Assembly: GCF_000374525.1 (NCBI RefSeq)
Contig: NZ_KB894570.1
Span: forward strand, 372,001-436,000
Length of the DNA: 64,000 bases
Direction of reading: 5' to 3'
Origin: Amorphus coralli DSM 19760
GTDB taxonomy: Bacteria > Pseudomonadota > Alphaproteobacteria > Rhizobiales > Amorphaceae
Shown: in pieces, positions 53,093-60,870 of the stretch
Layout of the letters: the number at the start of each line of letters is the position of its first letter
Position numbering within the stretch: the stretch's first letter is position 1
Program-made: the position numbers and the translations under genes
The notes under the pieces: generated by a model
What the model was told of the DNA's origin: nothing
The model's database searches: none
What the model saw: only the letters and a program-made list of their open reading frames with translations

Positions 53093-54784
53093 ATGTGGAC
53101 ATACATCGTCGAAACGCTGCGTGCGAACCCGCACATCGCGATCTTCGTCACGCTCGCCGTTGGATACTGGATCGGCAGCAAGAAGTTCGGCAGCTTCAGC
53201 CTCGGCGCGGTGACGGGCACGCTGCTCGCCGGCGTCGTCATCGGCCAGATCGGCATCGAGGTCTCGGGGCAGGTCAAGTCGATCTTCTTTATCATGTTCC
53301 TCTTCGCCGTGGGCTTCGGCGTCGGTCCGCAGTTCGTGCGCGGCATCGCCACGGACGGCGCACCGCAGGCCCTCTTTGCGGTCGTCATCTCCGCGCTCTG
53401 CCTTGGGGTGGTGTGGGTGGCGGCGATGGTCGCGGGCTATGGCCCCGGTCTCGCTGCCGGTCTGCTCGCGGGGGCGCAGACGATCTCGGCCTCGATCGGC
53501 CTCGCCGAGGACGCGATCCGCAACTCCGGCCTGGACCCCGAAGCGGCACAGGCGGAAATCTCGCGCATACCGGTCGCCTACGCCATCACCTACCTCTTCG
53601 GCACCATTGGAACGGGCTGGGTCCTCGCCTTTCTCGGGCCGAGAATGCTGGGCACGAACATCGCGGAGGCGTGTAAGCAGTACGAGCGCGACGTGCTCAA
53701 GGGCGCCTCGAAGGACGGCGATTACATCAGCGCCTGGCGCGCGCGCGAACTGCGGGCCTACCGGGTCCGTGAGGACGGCGTGGCGGTCGGCAAGAGCCGC
53801 ATCGCGCTGGAAGAGATGGCGGAGGGCGAGCGCATCTTCGTCGAGCGGCTTCGCCGCGACGGGGAGATCGTCATCCCGACGGACGAGACCATCTTGATGG
53901 CAGGCGACATCGTCGCCGTCGCAGGCCGCCGCGAGGCCCTCGTCACCCTTTTTGGCGAGGCTGTGGAGGTGGATGATCGGGAACTGCTCGATGTGCCGGT
54001 CGAGGCGGTCGACGTGCTGATCACGTCAAAGGCACTCGACGGCCGCGAACTGATCGACATCGCGAAACAGCCCTACACCCGCGGCGTCTACCTCAACTCG
54101 ATCCGGCGCGGGTCGGCAGCGGTGAACATCCCCATCCTGCCGGGCACCAAGATCAACCGCGGCGACATCCTGCGCGTGGCCGGCTCCAAGTCCAACGTCG
54201 ACACCTTCGTCACGGAAGCAGGCTATGCCGACCGTCCGCAGACCGTCACCGACATGGTCCTCGTGGGCCTCTCAATCCTGATCGGCGGCCTGATCGGCGC
54301 GGCCGTCCTGCCCATCGGCGGCGTGCCGATCACCCTCAGCACGTCGGGTGGCGCGCTGCTGGCCGGGATCTTCGTGGGCTGGTTCCGCACTGTTCGTCCG
54401 CAGATCGGCAACATCCCCCAGCCGACGCTCTGGTTCATGAACTCGGTCGGCCTCAACGTCTTCATCGCCGTGGTCGGTCTGTCTTCAGGACCCACCTTCA
54501 TCCAGGGCTTGAGGGAGGCGGGGTTCGGCCTCTTCCTCTGGGGGATCGTCGCGACCGCGGTGCCGATGCTGCTGGCCCCGTACATCGGCAAGTACATCTT
54601 CCGCTTTCACGACGCGATCAATCTCGGCTGCTGCGGCGGCGCGCGGACTTCCACGGCCTCGGTCGCGATGGTTGGCGAGCAGGCCAAGAGCGACGTGCCG
54701 ATGCTCGGCTACACGGTGCCCTACGCCGTCAGCAACACGCTGCTCACGCTCTGGGGCCTTGTCATCGTCCTGCTCGTCATGTGA
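53093..54784 (+). CDS. AspT/AAEX family amino acid antiporter
   Basis: A 563-residue membrane protein in two homologous halves separated by a soluble loop. The first half has FVTLAVGYWIGSKKFGSFSL, GQIGIEVSGQVKSIFFIMFL and GAQTISASIGLAEDAI; the second has GGLIGAAVLPIGGVPITLST, GLNVFIAVVGLSSGPTF and GCCGGARTSTASVAM. The central loop (about residues 205-370) carries two TrkA-C domains. This is the aspartate:alanine exchanger architecture. AspT imports a decarboxylase substrate and exports its product, creating a proton gradient when paired with decarboxylation. With the decarboxylase gene 34 bases upstream, the same logic is likely here, possibly with diamine or agmatine as the product. That exchange is inference. 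Confidence 0.9.
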   Translation: MWTYIVETLRANPHIAIFVTLAVGYWIGSKKFGSFSLGAVTGTLLAGVVIGQIGIEVSGQVKSIFFIMFLFAVGFGVGPQFVRGIATDGAPQALFAVVISALCLGVVWVAAMVAGYGPGLAAGLLAGAQTISASIGLAEDAIRNSGLDPEAAQAEISRIPVAYAITYLFGTIGTGWVLAFLGPRMLGTNIAEACKQYERDVLKGASKDGDYISAWRARELRAYRVREDGVAVGKSRIALEEMAEGERIFVERLRRDGEIVIPTDETILMAGDIVAVAGRREALVTLFGEAVEVDDRELLDVPVEAVDVLITSKALDGRELIDIAKQPYTRGVYLNSIRRGSAAVNIPILPGTKINRGDILRVAGSKSNVDTFVTEAGYADRPQTVTDMVLVGLSILIGGLIGAAVLPIGGVPITLSTSGGALLAGIFVGWFRTVRPQIGNIPQPTLWFMNSVGLNVFIAVVGLSSGPTFIQGLREAGFGLFLWGIVATAVPMLLAPYIGKYIFRFHDAINLGCCGGARTSTASVAMVGEQAKSDVPMLGYTVPYAVSNTLLTLWGLVIVLLVM

Positions 54785-54810
54785 CGGCGATGGCCGAACG
54801 GTGAAGCCAG

Positions 54811-54840
54811 GGGCGCCCCGCCGGGGGCGCCCTATCTTTT
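54811..54840 (+). terminator. Intrinsic terminator after the AspT-like gene
   Basis: GGGCGCCCC and GGGGCGCCC form a perfect nine-pair stem around a GCCG loop, followed by TATCTTTT. It lies 26 bases after the antiporter stop, so decarboxylase and antiporter form a two-gene unit. Confidence 0.87.
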
Positions 54841-55099
54841 CCGGAAGACGCGTTCAGGAACCTGACCGGATCGTTCTCCGAGGCCCCTCCTGTCGCGATC
54901 ATCTCTATCTTCGTCTGCGTCGCGGTCGAACGAATGGGAATAGTTGCCCGCCTAAAATCGCCCCCGTGTCGCACCGCCGAGCGTCGCGCACAAACTCCGG
55001 TCGAGCGGCCTGGCCGACCCGTAGGCACTCCACGATCACGCGCAGATGGGGGCAGCCCGGCAATCGACGGCCGGCGAGCGGAGCCATCGGGTTGATTTG

Positions 55100-55119
55100 T
55101 TCTGCAATCGATTGCAGAA
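55100..55119. promoter_or_regulatory. Perfect 20-bp palindrome, LacI-type operator candidate
   Basis: The arms TTCTGCAATC and GATTGCAGAA are exact reverse complements. The inner 14 bases, TGCAATCGATTGCA, match the LacI/GalR-family operator form TGxAAxCGxTTxCA. It lies 91 bases upstream of the OsmC-like start codon. No LacI-type regulator gene is in the window. Confidence 0.7.
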
Positions 55120-55210
55120 TCACTCTCAGAGCGTCGGTCCCAAGGCGGCCCGACGACGGAAGAGACATGGCCCGAACGGGCCGCAGCCGAAATCTTGGGG
55201 GAACCGACCG

Positions 55211-56413
55211 ATGGCCGAGCTCACACTGGAAGGGCTTGCCCGCCCGCTGGTCCACGAAGTCCAGGGGCTCGAGGCGGCCGGTCTGGAGCCGCCGGAGAAC
55301 CGCCGCGGTCAATCCGTCCGCGCCTGGGTGCGCTCCCTCGATGGAATCCAGAAGGAAGGCATCACCTTTTCCGGGCGCAGCGGCCGGGCCTGGCGGTTCG
55401 CCTCCGATGAAGGCGCGCATCTGGGCGGCCGGGACTTCGCGCCCAACCCGCTCGGCTATGTCGGCGTGGGCATGGCGGCGGCGTTCATGACCGAGCTCCT
55501 CGCGCTCGCCAGGATGCGCTCCATCACGCTGCGCGAGCCCATATTGGTGGTGGAGAATTTCTACTACCGCGACGGCTCCTTCCCGAAGGGCACGATGGTG
55601 TCCGGAGCCCTCTCGCCGGAGGTGTCGTTGCGCTGCGGCTCCGACGCCGATCCGGCCGATCTCGGCCAGTTGCTCGTGGATGCCGTGGCCGCGACGCCGA
55701 TCAGCGGGCTGGTGCGCGACGAGAAGATCAGCCTCTTCACCCTCACCCTGAACGGCAAAGAGATCGAGGCGACGGGCGTCGCACCGATGGGGGCCACCCC
55801 CCTGCCCGACCCCGGCGATCCGATCGCGGCGCTGAGGCCGGCGGATGCGTTCGAGGCCAACCAGCCGCTCGCCTGGAAATCCTGCTCGGAGGAGGAGATG
55901 ATCGAGCGCATCGCGACGGATCCGCCGCGCGCGCCGACGCTGTCCGGCACGAAGAAGCTCCTGCACCTCAGGACCACCTGCACCCTGCGGCCGGACGGAA
56001 CCTACGACTGCCTGCGCGAACAGTACGCCCAGGCCTCGTCCTCCTGGACCTTCGTGGTCGACGACCGGCCGGACCAGGAGAACGCCATCGCGCCGGACAG
56101 CGCCAGCGTCTTCGCCATCGGCCTGATCTTCTGCTTCATGACGCAGATGGGCCGCTATGCCCACATGGCGAAGCTGCCCCTGGACAGCTACCGGGTTGTG
56201 CAGGACCTGCACCTGACGCAGGGCGGTGCCTCCGCCGGCTCCGGCGAGCGCGGCGACGGAGATCCCGTCGAGACCCATGTCTTCGTGGATTCGCCGCTGG
56301 AGGCCGACGCCGTCGCCGATATCGTGCGGGTGGCGGAACGCACCTGCTTCCTGCACGCGCTCTGCCGCGACAGGGCGAAGGTCAAGGTGCGCCAGGCGGC
56401 CGAGCTCGCCTGA
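55211..56413 (+). CDS. Double-domain OsmC-like protein
   Basis: A 400-residue cytoplasmic protein that appears to contain two OsmC-like domains (about 51-190 and 250-395). The central helix of domain 1 reads AAAFMTELLALARMRSITL and that of domain 2 reads FCFMTQMGRYAHMAKLPL, aligning Ala91 with Cys308. The second-cysteine positions align as ATPISGL (Pro163) and RTCFLHALC (Cys379). So only the second half keeps the two cysteines that form the peroxidatic pair in OsmC/Ohr enzymes. The whole resembles a fused dimer with one active and one structural half. ATG 55211 is chosen as the first in-frame ATG after the palindrome. Role in peroxide or thiol chemistry is plausible, not shown. Confidence 0.7.
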   Translation: MAELTLEGLARPLVHEVQGLEAAGLEPPENRRGQSVRAWVRSLDGIQKEGITFSGRSGRAWRFASDEGAHLGGRDFAPNPLGYVGVGMAAAFMTELLALARMRSITLREPILVVENFYYRDGSFPKGTMVSGALSPEVSLRCGSDADPADLGQLLVDAVAATPISGLVRDEKISLFTLTLNGKEIEATGVAPMGATPLPDPGDPIAALRPADAFEANQPLAWKSCSEEEMIERIATDPPRAPTLSGTKKLLHLRTTCTLRPDGTYDCLREQYAQASSSWTFVVDDRPDQENAIAPDSASVFAIGLIFCFMTQMGRYAHMAKLPLDSYRVVQDLHLTQGGASAGSGERGDGDPVETHVFVDSPLEADAVADIVRVAERTCFLHALCRDRAKVKVRQAAELA

Positions 56414-56421
56414 CGGCTTCC

Positions 56422-56444
56422 GTGTTCCCGTCATCCGGGAACAC
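56422..56444 (+). terminator. Hairpin after the OsmC-like gene, possible terminator
   Basis: GTGTTCCCG and CGGGAACAC form a perfect nine-pair stem around TCATC, eight bases after the stop. There is no T-run, so it may act as a weak or Rho-assisted terminator or as an RNA-stabilising hairpin. Confidence 0.5.
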
Positions 56445-56566
56445 GCCCATCGGCGACCGGTCACCGCCCGTCGCGCAAAGATGACTGTATCGCCCCGCCG
56501 GATCGTGCCACGCAATCTCGATGACGTGTGATGCGCGCGTGCGCGACCGGAGGGCAACTGCCGACC

Positions 56567-57430
56567 ATGACAGCGATCCGGCTGTTTCTGATCACCGCGC
56601 TGGTGATGACCGCCTTCGCCGCCAACTCGGTGCTGAACCGGCTGGCGCTCGCCGACGGCGTCATCGGTCCGGGCGCCTTCGCGGCCATCCGGCTCGGCTC
56701 GGGCCCCCTCGCCCTCTGCCTGCTGGTCCTTCTCACCCGGCGCCGGCCGCACTGGCTCCGGCCCGGCCGGATCCTGCCCGTGGTGGCGCTTGCCGCCTAT
56801 GTCGGCGGCTTTTCGTTCGCCTATGTCGCGATGGACGCCGGGCTCGGCGCACTCATCCTGTTCGGCGTCGTCCAGATGACCATGTTCGCCGGCGCATTCC
56901 AGGCGCGCGAGTCGATCCCGGCCCGCAAGTGGACCGGGGCCGTCCTCGCCTTCGCCGGCCTCGTGTGGCTCCTGTGGCCGGCCGGCGCGGGGGCTCCGCC
57001 GCTCGGCGCCGCGCTCCTCATGGTTGCCGCGGGCATCGGCTGGGGCGCCTATTCGCTCATCGGACGGTCGGCGGCAGACCCGCTGTCGGAGACGGCCGTC
57101 AACTTCGCTCTTGCCACGCCGCTCGGCCTGGCGCTCTGGCTGCTGCCGGCCGGCGCCGAAATCGTCACGGCGCCGGGCGTCAGGCTCGCCGTTGTGTCCG
57201 GCGTGGTCACCTCCGGCCTCGGCTATGCGCTGTGGTACAGCATCCTGCCGCGGCTTTCGGCGAGTGCCGCGGCGATCGCCCAGCTGACCGTGCCGCCGAT
57301 CGCGATGGCCGGCGGTGTAGCGGTCCTGGCCGAACCCCTCACCTGGCGCTTCGCGCTCGCCAGCGTTCTGGTGCTCGGCGGGGTTCTCTACTCGAGCCTC
57401 GGCAGGGCTGTCCCGCGCCGGACGCGGTGA
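56567..57430 (+). CDS. EamA family (DMT) transporter
   Basis: A 287-residue membrane protein with ten hydrophobic segments in two five-helix EamA repeats. Repeat 1 includes FAANSVLNRLALADGVIGPG and YVGGFSFAYVAMDAGLGALI; repeat 2 begins near LLMVAAGIGWGAYSLIGRSA and ends with AIAQLTVPPIAMAGGVAVLA and EPLTW. It belongs to the drug/metabolite transporter superfamily, often exporters of amino acids or other metabolites. ATG 56567 removes a polar prefix from the frame start at 56528, which has no family support. It converges with the CurA-like gene. Confidence 0.87.
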   Translation: MTAIRLFLITALVMTAFAANSVLNRLALADGVIGPGAFAAIRLGSGPLALCLLVLLTRRRPHWLRPGRILPVVALAAYVGGFSFAYVAMDAGLGALILFGVVQMTMFAGAFQARESIPARKWTGAVLAFAGLVWLLWPAGAGAPPLGAALLMVAAGIGWGAYSLIGRSAADPLSETAVNFALATPLGLALWLLPAGAEIVTAPGVRLAVVSGVVTSGLGYALWYSILPRLSASAAAIAQLTVPPIAMAGGVAVLAEPLTWRFALASVLVLGGVLYSSLGRAVPRRTR

Positions 57431-57470
57431 GAGCCGGCCCCGCCGCGCGGTCGCGCCGGGGCCGACGCAA

Positions 57471-58499
57471 TCAGCCCAGCTTGATGACGCGCTTGCCGAA
57501 GGCCTCGCCGTTGAGGAGGCCGATGAAGGCGGCGGGGGCCTGTTCCAGTCCCTCGATCATCTCCTCGCGGTAGTGGATCCGGCCCTCGCTCACCCAGCCG
57601 CCGACCTGATGGGCGAATTCGGGATAGAGGTGGCCGAAATCGTTGAAGACGATGAAGCCGCGCACGGTCATCCGCTTGCGCAGTATGGTGCCGAGCAGAA
57701 GGTTCAGCCGGTCCGGCCCCTCCGGCAGCGAGGTGGCGTTGTACTGGGAAATGAGGCCGCAGACCGGGATCCGCGCCGAGGTGTTGAGGAGCGGCAGGAC
57801 GGCGTCGAACACGGCCCCGCCGACATTCTCGAAATAGATGTCGATCCCGTCCGGCACCGCCGTCTTGAGCGCATCGGGAAAGCCCTCGGCCTTGTAATCG
57901 ACGCAGGCATCGAAGCCGAGCGTCTTCACCACGTGCGCGCATTTTTCCGGGCCGCCGGCGATGCCCACGACGCGCAGGCCGAGGATCTTGCCGATCTGGC
58001 CGACGGTCGCGCCCACCGGCCCGCTCGCGCCGGCAACGACGAGGGTCTCGCCCTCCTTCGGCTCGCCGATCTGGGTCAAGCCCGCCCACGCCGTGAGACC
58101 CGGCATTCCGAGCACGCCCAACGCCCAGGACGGATTCTCCGGCTCCTTGCCCATGTTGATGACGCCGGTGCCGTCGGACACCGCGTAGTCCTGCCAGCCG
58201 CCGAACGCGACCACCCGGTCGCCCGCCTCGAAGCCCTTCACGTCCGAGGTCACGACTTCCGCAACGGTGCCGCCGACCATCACCTCGCCGATCTCCACCG
58301 GAACCGCGTAGGACGGCGCGTCGCTCATGCGGCCCCGCATGTACGGGTCGAGGGACAGGAACTCGTTGCGCAGCAGCATCTGGCCGGCACCGGCTTCAGG
58401 ACGGTCCTCGGTTTCCAGGCGCAGCGTCTTCTCGGTCGGCACGCCCTTGGGGCGCTCCGCCAGGACGAACTTGCGGTTGACGGTTTCGGATTGGCTCAT
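57471..58499 (-). CDS. NADP-dependent oxidoreductase, CurA/LTB4-DH type
   Basis: A 342-residue zinc-independent MDR enzyme. Key stretches are FLSLDPYMRGRMSDAPSY near residue 48, GDRVVAFGGWQDYAV, the nucleotide loop TLVVAGASGPVGATVGQIGK, the NADP-typical DIYFENVGGAVFDAVLPLL and ICGLISQYN-like CGLISQYNAT. The RGFIVFNDFGHLYPEF segment and VSEGRIHYREEMIEGLE match E. coli CurA (NADPH-dependent curcumin reductase) and 2-alkenal reductases. It reduces enone double bonds in the cytoplasm. ATG 58499 is clear. It is divergent from the MFS exporter gene across 328 bases. Confidence 0.92.
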   Translation of the reverse strand: MSQSETVNRKFVLAERPKGVPTEKTLRLETEDRPEAGAGQMLLRNEFLSLDPYMRGRMSDAPSYAVPVEIGEVMVGGTVAEVVTSDVKGFEAGDRVVAFGGWQDYAVSDGTGVINMGKEPENPSWALGVLGMPGLTAWAGLTQIGEPKEGETLVVAGASGPVGATVGQIGKILGLRVVGIAGGPEKCAHVVKTLGFDACVDYKAEGFPDALKTAVPDGIDIYFENVGGAVFDAVLPLLNTSARIPVCGLISQYNATSLPEGPDRLNLLLGTILRKRMTVRGFIVFNDFGHLYPEFAHQVGGWVSEGRIHYREEMIEGLEQAPAAFIGLLNGEAFGKRVIKLG

Positions 58500-58827
58500 G
58501 GGGGACAGCTTTCAATCGGTAGGAAGACGTCGGATCGCTCCCACTTATGAACGCCGCGCGTCGAGACAATGGCGAAAGGGACCCGCGCGCGTCCTGGCGG
58601 TCGGTTTGCCGCATGCCGGCAGCGACCGTCCCGACCGCTCCCGAGGGGTCCGTCATCGTGCGCGAAACTGGAGCCATGCCGTTTTCACAGGGCAGAGGTC
58701 CACTGCACCGACTTGCAGATGCTGCAACGCAGCATAGTCTCGGGATCAACGAGTCCACCGACCCGCGCCTGAGTGATGCGTGCGCGGCATCGGGACCATC
58801 CCCCGTTCCAGAGCTTCGGTGATATCC
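58500..58827. other. Divergent gap between CurA-like and MFS genes
   Basis: About 328 bases with no gene. The single structured element is an inverted repeat ATGCTGC-AAC-GCAGCAT at 58719-58735, listed separately. No other palindrome, terminator or leader peptide was recognised. Confidence 0.6.
58719..58735. promoter_or_regulatory. Inverted repeat upstream of the MFS gene
   Basis: ATGCTGC and GCAGCAT are exact reverse complements around AAC. The centre is about 100 bases upstream of the MFS start and over 220 bases from the CurA-like start, a location suited to a dimeric regulator. The protein that would bind is not encoded nearby. Confidence 0.4.
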
Positions 58828-60045
58828 ATGACGACCATTCCAGGCGTCGCCCCCGCCACCCCGTCCAGCCGCCTGCCGCTGATCGCGCTGGCGCTCGCGT
58901 CCTTCGGCATCGGCACCACCGAGTTCGTCATCATGGGCCTGTTGCCCAACGTGGCGGCCGACCTGCAGGTGACCATTCCCGCAGCCGGCCTCCTGGTGAC
59001 GGGCTATGCGCTGAGCGTCACCTTCGGCTCGCCCTTCCTGGCGGTTGCCACGGCGCGGATGGACCGGCGCAAGGCGCTGCTTCTGCTGATGGGTGTCTTC
59101 ATCGCCGGCAACGTGCTGTGCGCCGTTGCCGGCGACTACTGGCTTTTGATGGGCGCGCGCGTCGTCACCGCGCTGTGCCACGGCGCCTTCTTCGGCCTGG
59201 GTGCCGTGGTGGCCTCGTCGCTGGTGCCCCCGCACAAGCGCGCCCAGGCGATCGCCATGATGTTCGCAGGCCTGACGCTCGCCAACGTGCTCGGCGTGCC
59301 CTTCGGCACGGCCATCGGCGAGGCGCTCGGCTGGCGCAACACCTTCTGGGCCGTGGTCCTGATCGGCGTTGCCGCTGCGGCGGCGCTCTATGCCTGGCTG
59401 CCGCGCGACATCCCGGTCCCCAAGGTGAACTTCCTGCGCGAGGCGGCTTCCATCGGCAGCACCCAGGTGGTGCTGGCCATGGCCATCAGCGTGCTCGCCT
59501 CCGCCAGCCTGTTCAGCGTGTTCACCTACATCGCACCGATGATGCAGGAGGTGACCGGCATTTCCGGCCACGCCATCACCGTCATGCTGCTGATTTTCGG
59601 CGTCGGCCTGACCATCGGCAACTTCGTTGGCGGCCGTCTCGGCGACTGGAAGCTGATGCCGTCGGTGATCGGCATCTTCCTGCTGCTGATCCCGACGCTC
59701 GCGCTCCTGAGCCTGACGAGCCACGCCATGCTGCCGGCGGCGATCACCCTGTTCGTGTGGGGGGCGCTGGTGTTCGCGCTGGTTTCGCCGCTGCAGATGC
59801 GGGTGGTGACGGAAGCCTCAGACGCACCGAACCTCGCGTCCACCGTGAACCAGGGCGCCTTCAACTTCGGCAACGCCATCGGCGCCTGGATCGGCGGCGT
59901 CGGCATCACCTGGGGCGTGGCCTACGACCAGTTGCCCTGGATCGGCGTGTCGCTGGCGGTGGTCGCCCTGGCGCTGACCGTCGTGTCCTGGCGCATCGAC
60001 GTGCGCCGGCGCGCCGCCGGATCGGCTGTCGCCGTTCCCTGCTGA
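58828..60045 (+). CDS. MFS exporter, AraJ/YdhP-like (DHA1)
   Basis: A 405-residue 12-helix transporter. The N-terminal GIGTTEFVIMGLLPNVAADL is the signature of the AraJ/YdhP/NepI branch of DHA1 drug and sugar exporters. Other marks are TGYALSVTFGSPFLAV, DRRKALLLLMGVF in the loop 2-3 motif, and GLTLANVLGVPFGT in helix 5 (motif C-like for exporters). Loop 6-7 is short (LPRDIPVPKVNF). The start ATG 58828 places this motif in the first helix; an upstream in-frame ATG at 58780 adds unsupported sequence. It meets the liuC-like gene stop-to-stop with only one base between. Confidence 0.88.
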   Translation: MTTIPGVAPATPSSRLPLIALALASFGIGTTEFVIMGLLPNVAADLQVTIPAAGLLVTGYALSVTFGSPFLAVATARMDRRKALLLLMGVFIAGNVLCAVAGDYWLLMGARVVTALCHGAFFGLGAVVASSLVPPHKRAQAIAMMFAGLTLANVLGVPFGTAIGEALGWRNTFWAVVLIGVAAAAALYAWLPRDIPVPKVNFLREAASIGSTQVVLAMAISVLASASLFSVFTYIAPMMQEVTGISGHAITVMLLIFGVGLTIGNFVGGRLGDWKLMPSVIGIFLLLIPTLALLSLTSHAMLPAAITLFVWGALVFALVSPLQMRVVTEASDAPNLASTVNQGAFNFGNAIGAWIGGVGITWGVAYDQLPWIGVSLAVVALALTVVSWRIDVRRRAAGSAVAVPC

Positions 60046-60046
60046 C

Positions 60047-60823
60047 CTATCGGTCGGAGCGGTCAAAGAAGGCGGCGATGCGCGCCTGCGCTTCGTCGCT
60101 CTCCCAGCGATCGGCCAGCGCGGCCACGGTCGCCTCGATGTGATCGGCGGCCGGCGAGCCGCCGAGGTTGAGGCACAGCGCCTTGGCCGCGCCCATGGCA
60201 CCGGGCGCACAGGCAAGGGCCGCCTTGCATTCCGCCTCGATCGCGGCGTCGAGCGCGTCCCCCGTGACGACCTCCGAGACAAGCCCGCTGCGCGCTGCAT
60301 AGTCCGCGTCGAAGGGTTTTGCGGTGAGGAAGACGCGTCGCGCGAACCCCTCCCCCATGCGCCGGACCACGAACGGCCCGATGGTCGCGGGGATGAGGCC
60401 GAGCTTGGTTTCCGTCAGGGCGAAGCGCGTGCCCTCCGCGGCAATCACGATGTCGGAGACGGCCATCAGCCCCAGCCCGCCGCCATAGGCCGGGCCATGC
60501 ACCCGGGCGATGACGGGGCGCGGCAGCGCGTTCCAGGCGGCCAGCATGTCGGCCAGCGTCCGCGCCTCGGCGATCTTGCCGACGCGGTCCTTCTCCGCCT
60601 GGTCTCGCATCCAGCCGAGATCGCCGCCGGCGCAGAAGCTTCGCCCCTCGGCGGCCAGCACCACCACGCGCACGTCCGGGTCCTGGCCGAGCCGGTCCGC
60701 GAGCGTCGTGAGCTCGGCGATCATCGCCGCGTCCATCGCGTTGTGCTTGTCCGGCCGGTCGAGGGTCACCGTGGCCACGCCGCGCGCGTCGATGCCGACC
60801 CGGACCGTCTCGTACTCGCCCAT
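60047..60823 (-). CDS. liuC: Enoyl-CoA hydratase family, probable methylglutaconyl-CoA hydratase
   Basis: A 258-residue crotonase-fold enzyme. The oxyanion-hole strands are RSFCAGGDLGWMRDQA and GPAYGGGLGLMAVSDIVIA, with the LTETKLGLIPATIGPFVV segment that is typical of AuH/LiuC hydratases. Its gene lies 47 bases downstream of the methylcrotonyl-CoA carboxylase alpha gene, in the common liu order, so hydration of 3-methylglutaconyl-CoA to HMG-CoA in leucine breakdown is the likely job. The frame is open far upstream into the carboxylase gene, but ATG 60823 (MGEYETVRVGI) gives the family length. The name is by context; other enoyl-CoA hydratases look similar. Confidence 0.88.
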   Translation of the reverse strand: MGEYETVRVGIDARGVATVTLDRPDKHNAMDAAMIAELTTLADRLGQDPDVRVVVLAAEGRSFCAGGDLGWMRDQAEKDRVGKIAEARTLADMLAAWNALPRPVIARVHGPAYGGGLGLMAVSDIVIAAEGTRFALTETKLGLIPATIGPFVVRRMGEGFARRVFLTAKPFDADYAARSGLVSEVVTGDALDAAIEAECKAALACAPGAMGAAKALCLNLGGSPAADHIEATVAALADRWESDEAQARIAAFFDRSDR

Positions 60824-60870
60824 GGCGTCTGCCTCTCCGTCCGATGGTTGGTTCGCGGGCCGGAGGACGG

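Larger units (their letters stand above)
54785..55210. other. Gene-free gap between AspT-like gene and OsmC-like gene
   Basis: About 426 bases. It holds the terminator at 54811-54840 and the 20-base palindrome at 55100-55119, both listed separately. An open frame reaches upstream of the OsmC-like start to 55046 but runs through the palindrome and lacks family sequence, so it is treated as leader. Confidence 0.65.

Noticed and set aside
57436-57463. GGCCCCG / CGGGGCC hairpin between the EamA and CurA-like genes considered as a terminator
   Set aside because: The arms are seven bases with a large GC-rich loop and no T-run; pairing of this kind is expected by chance at this GC content.
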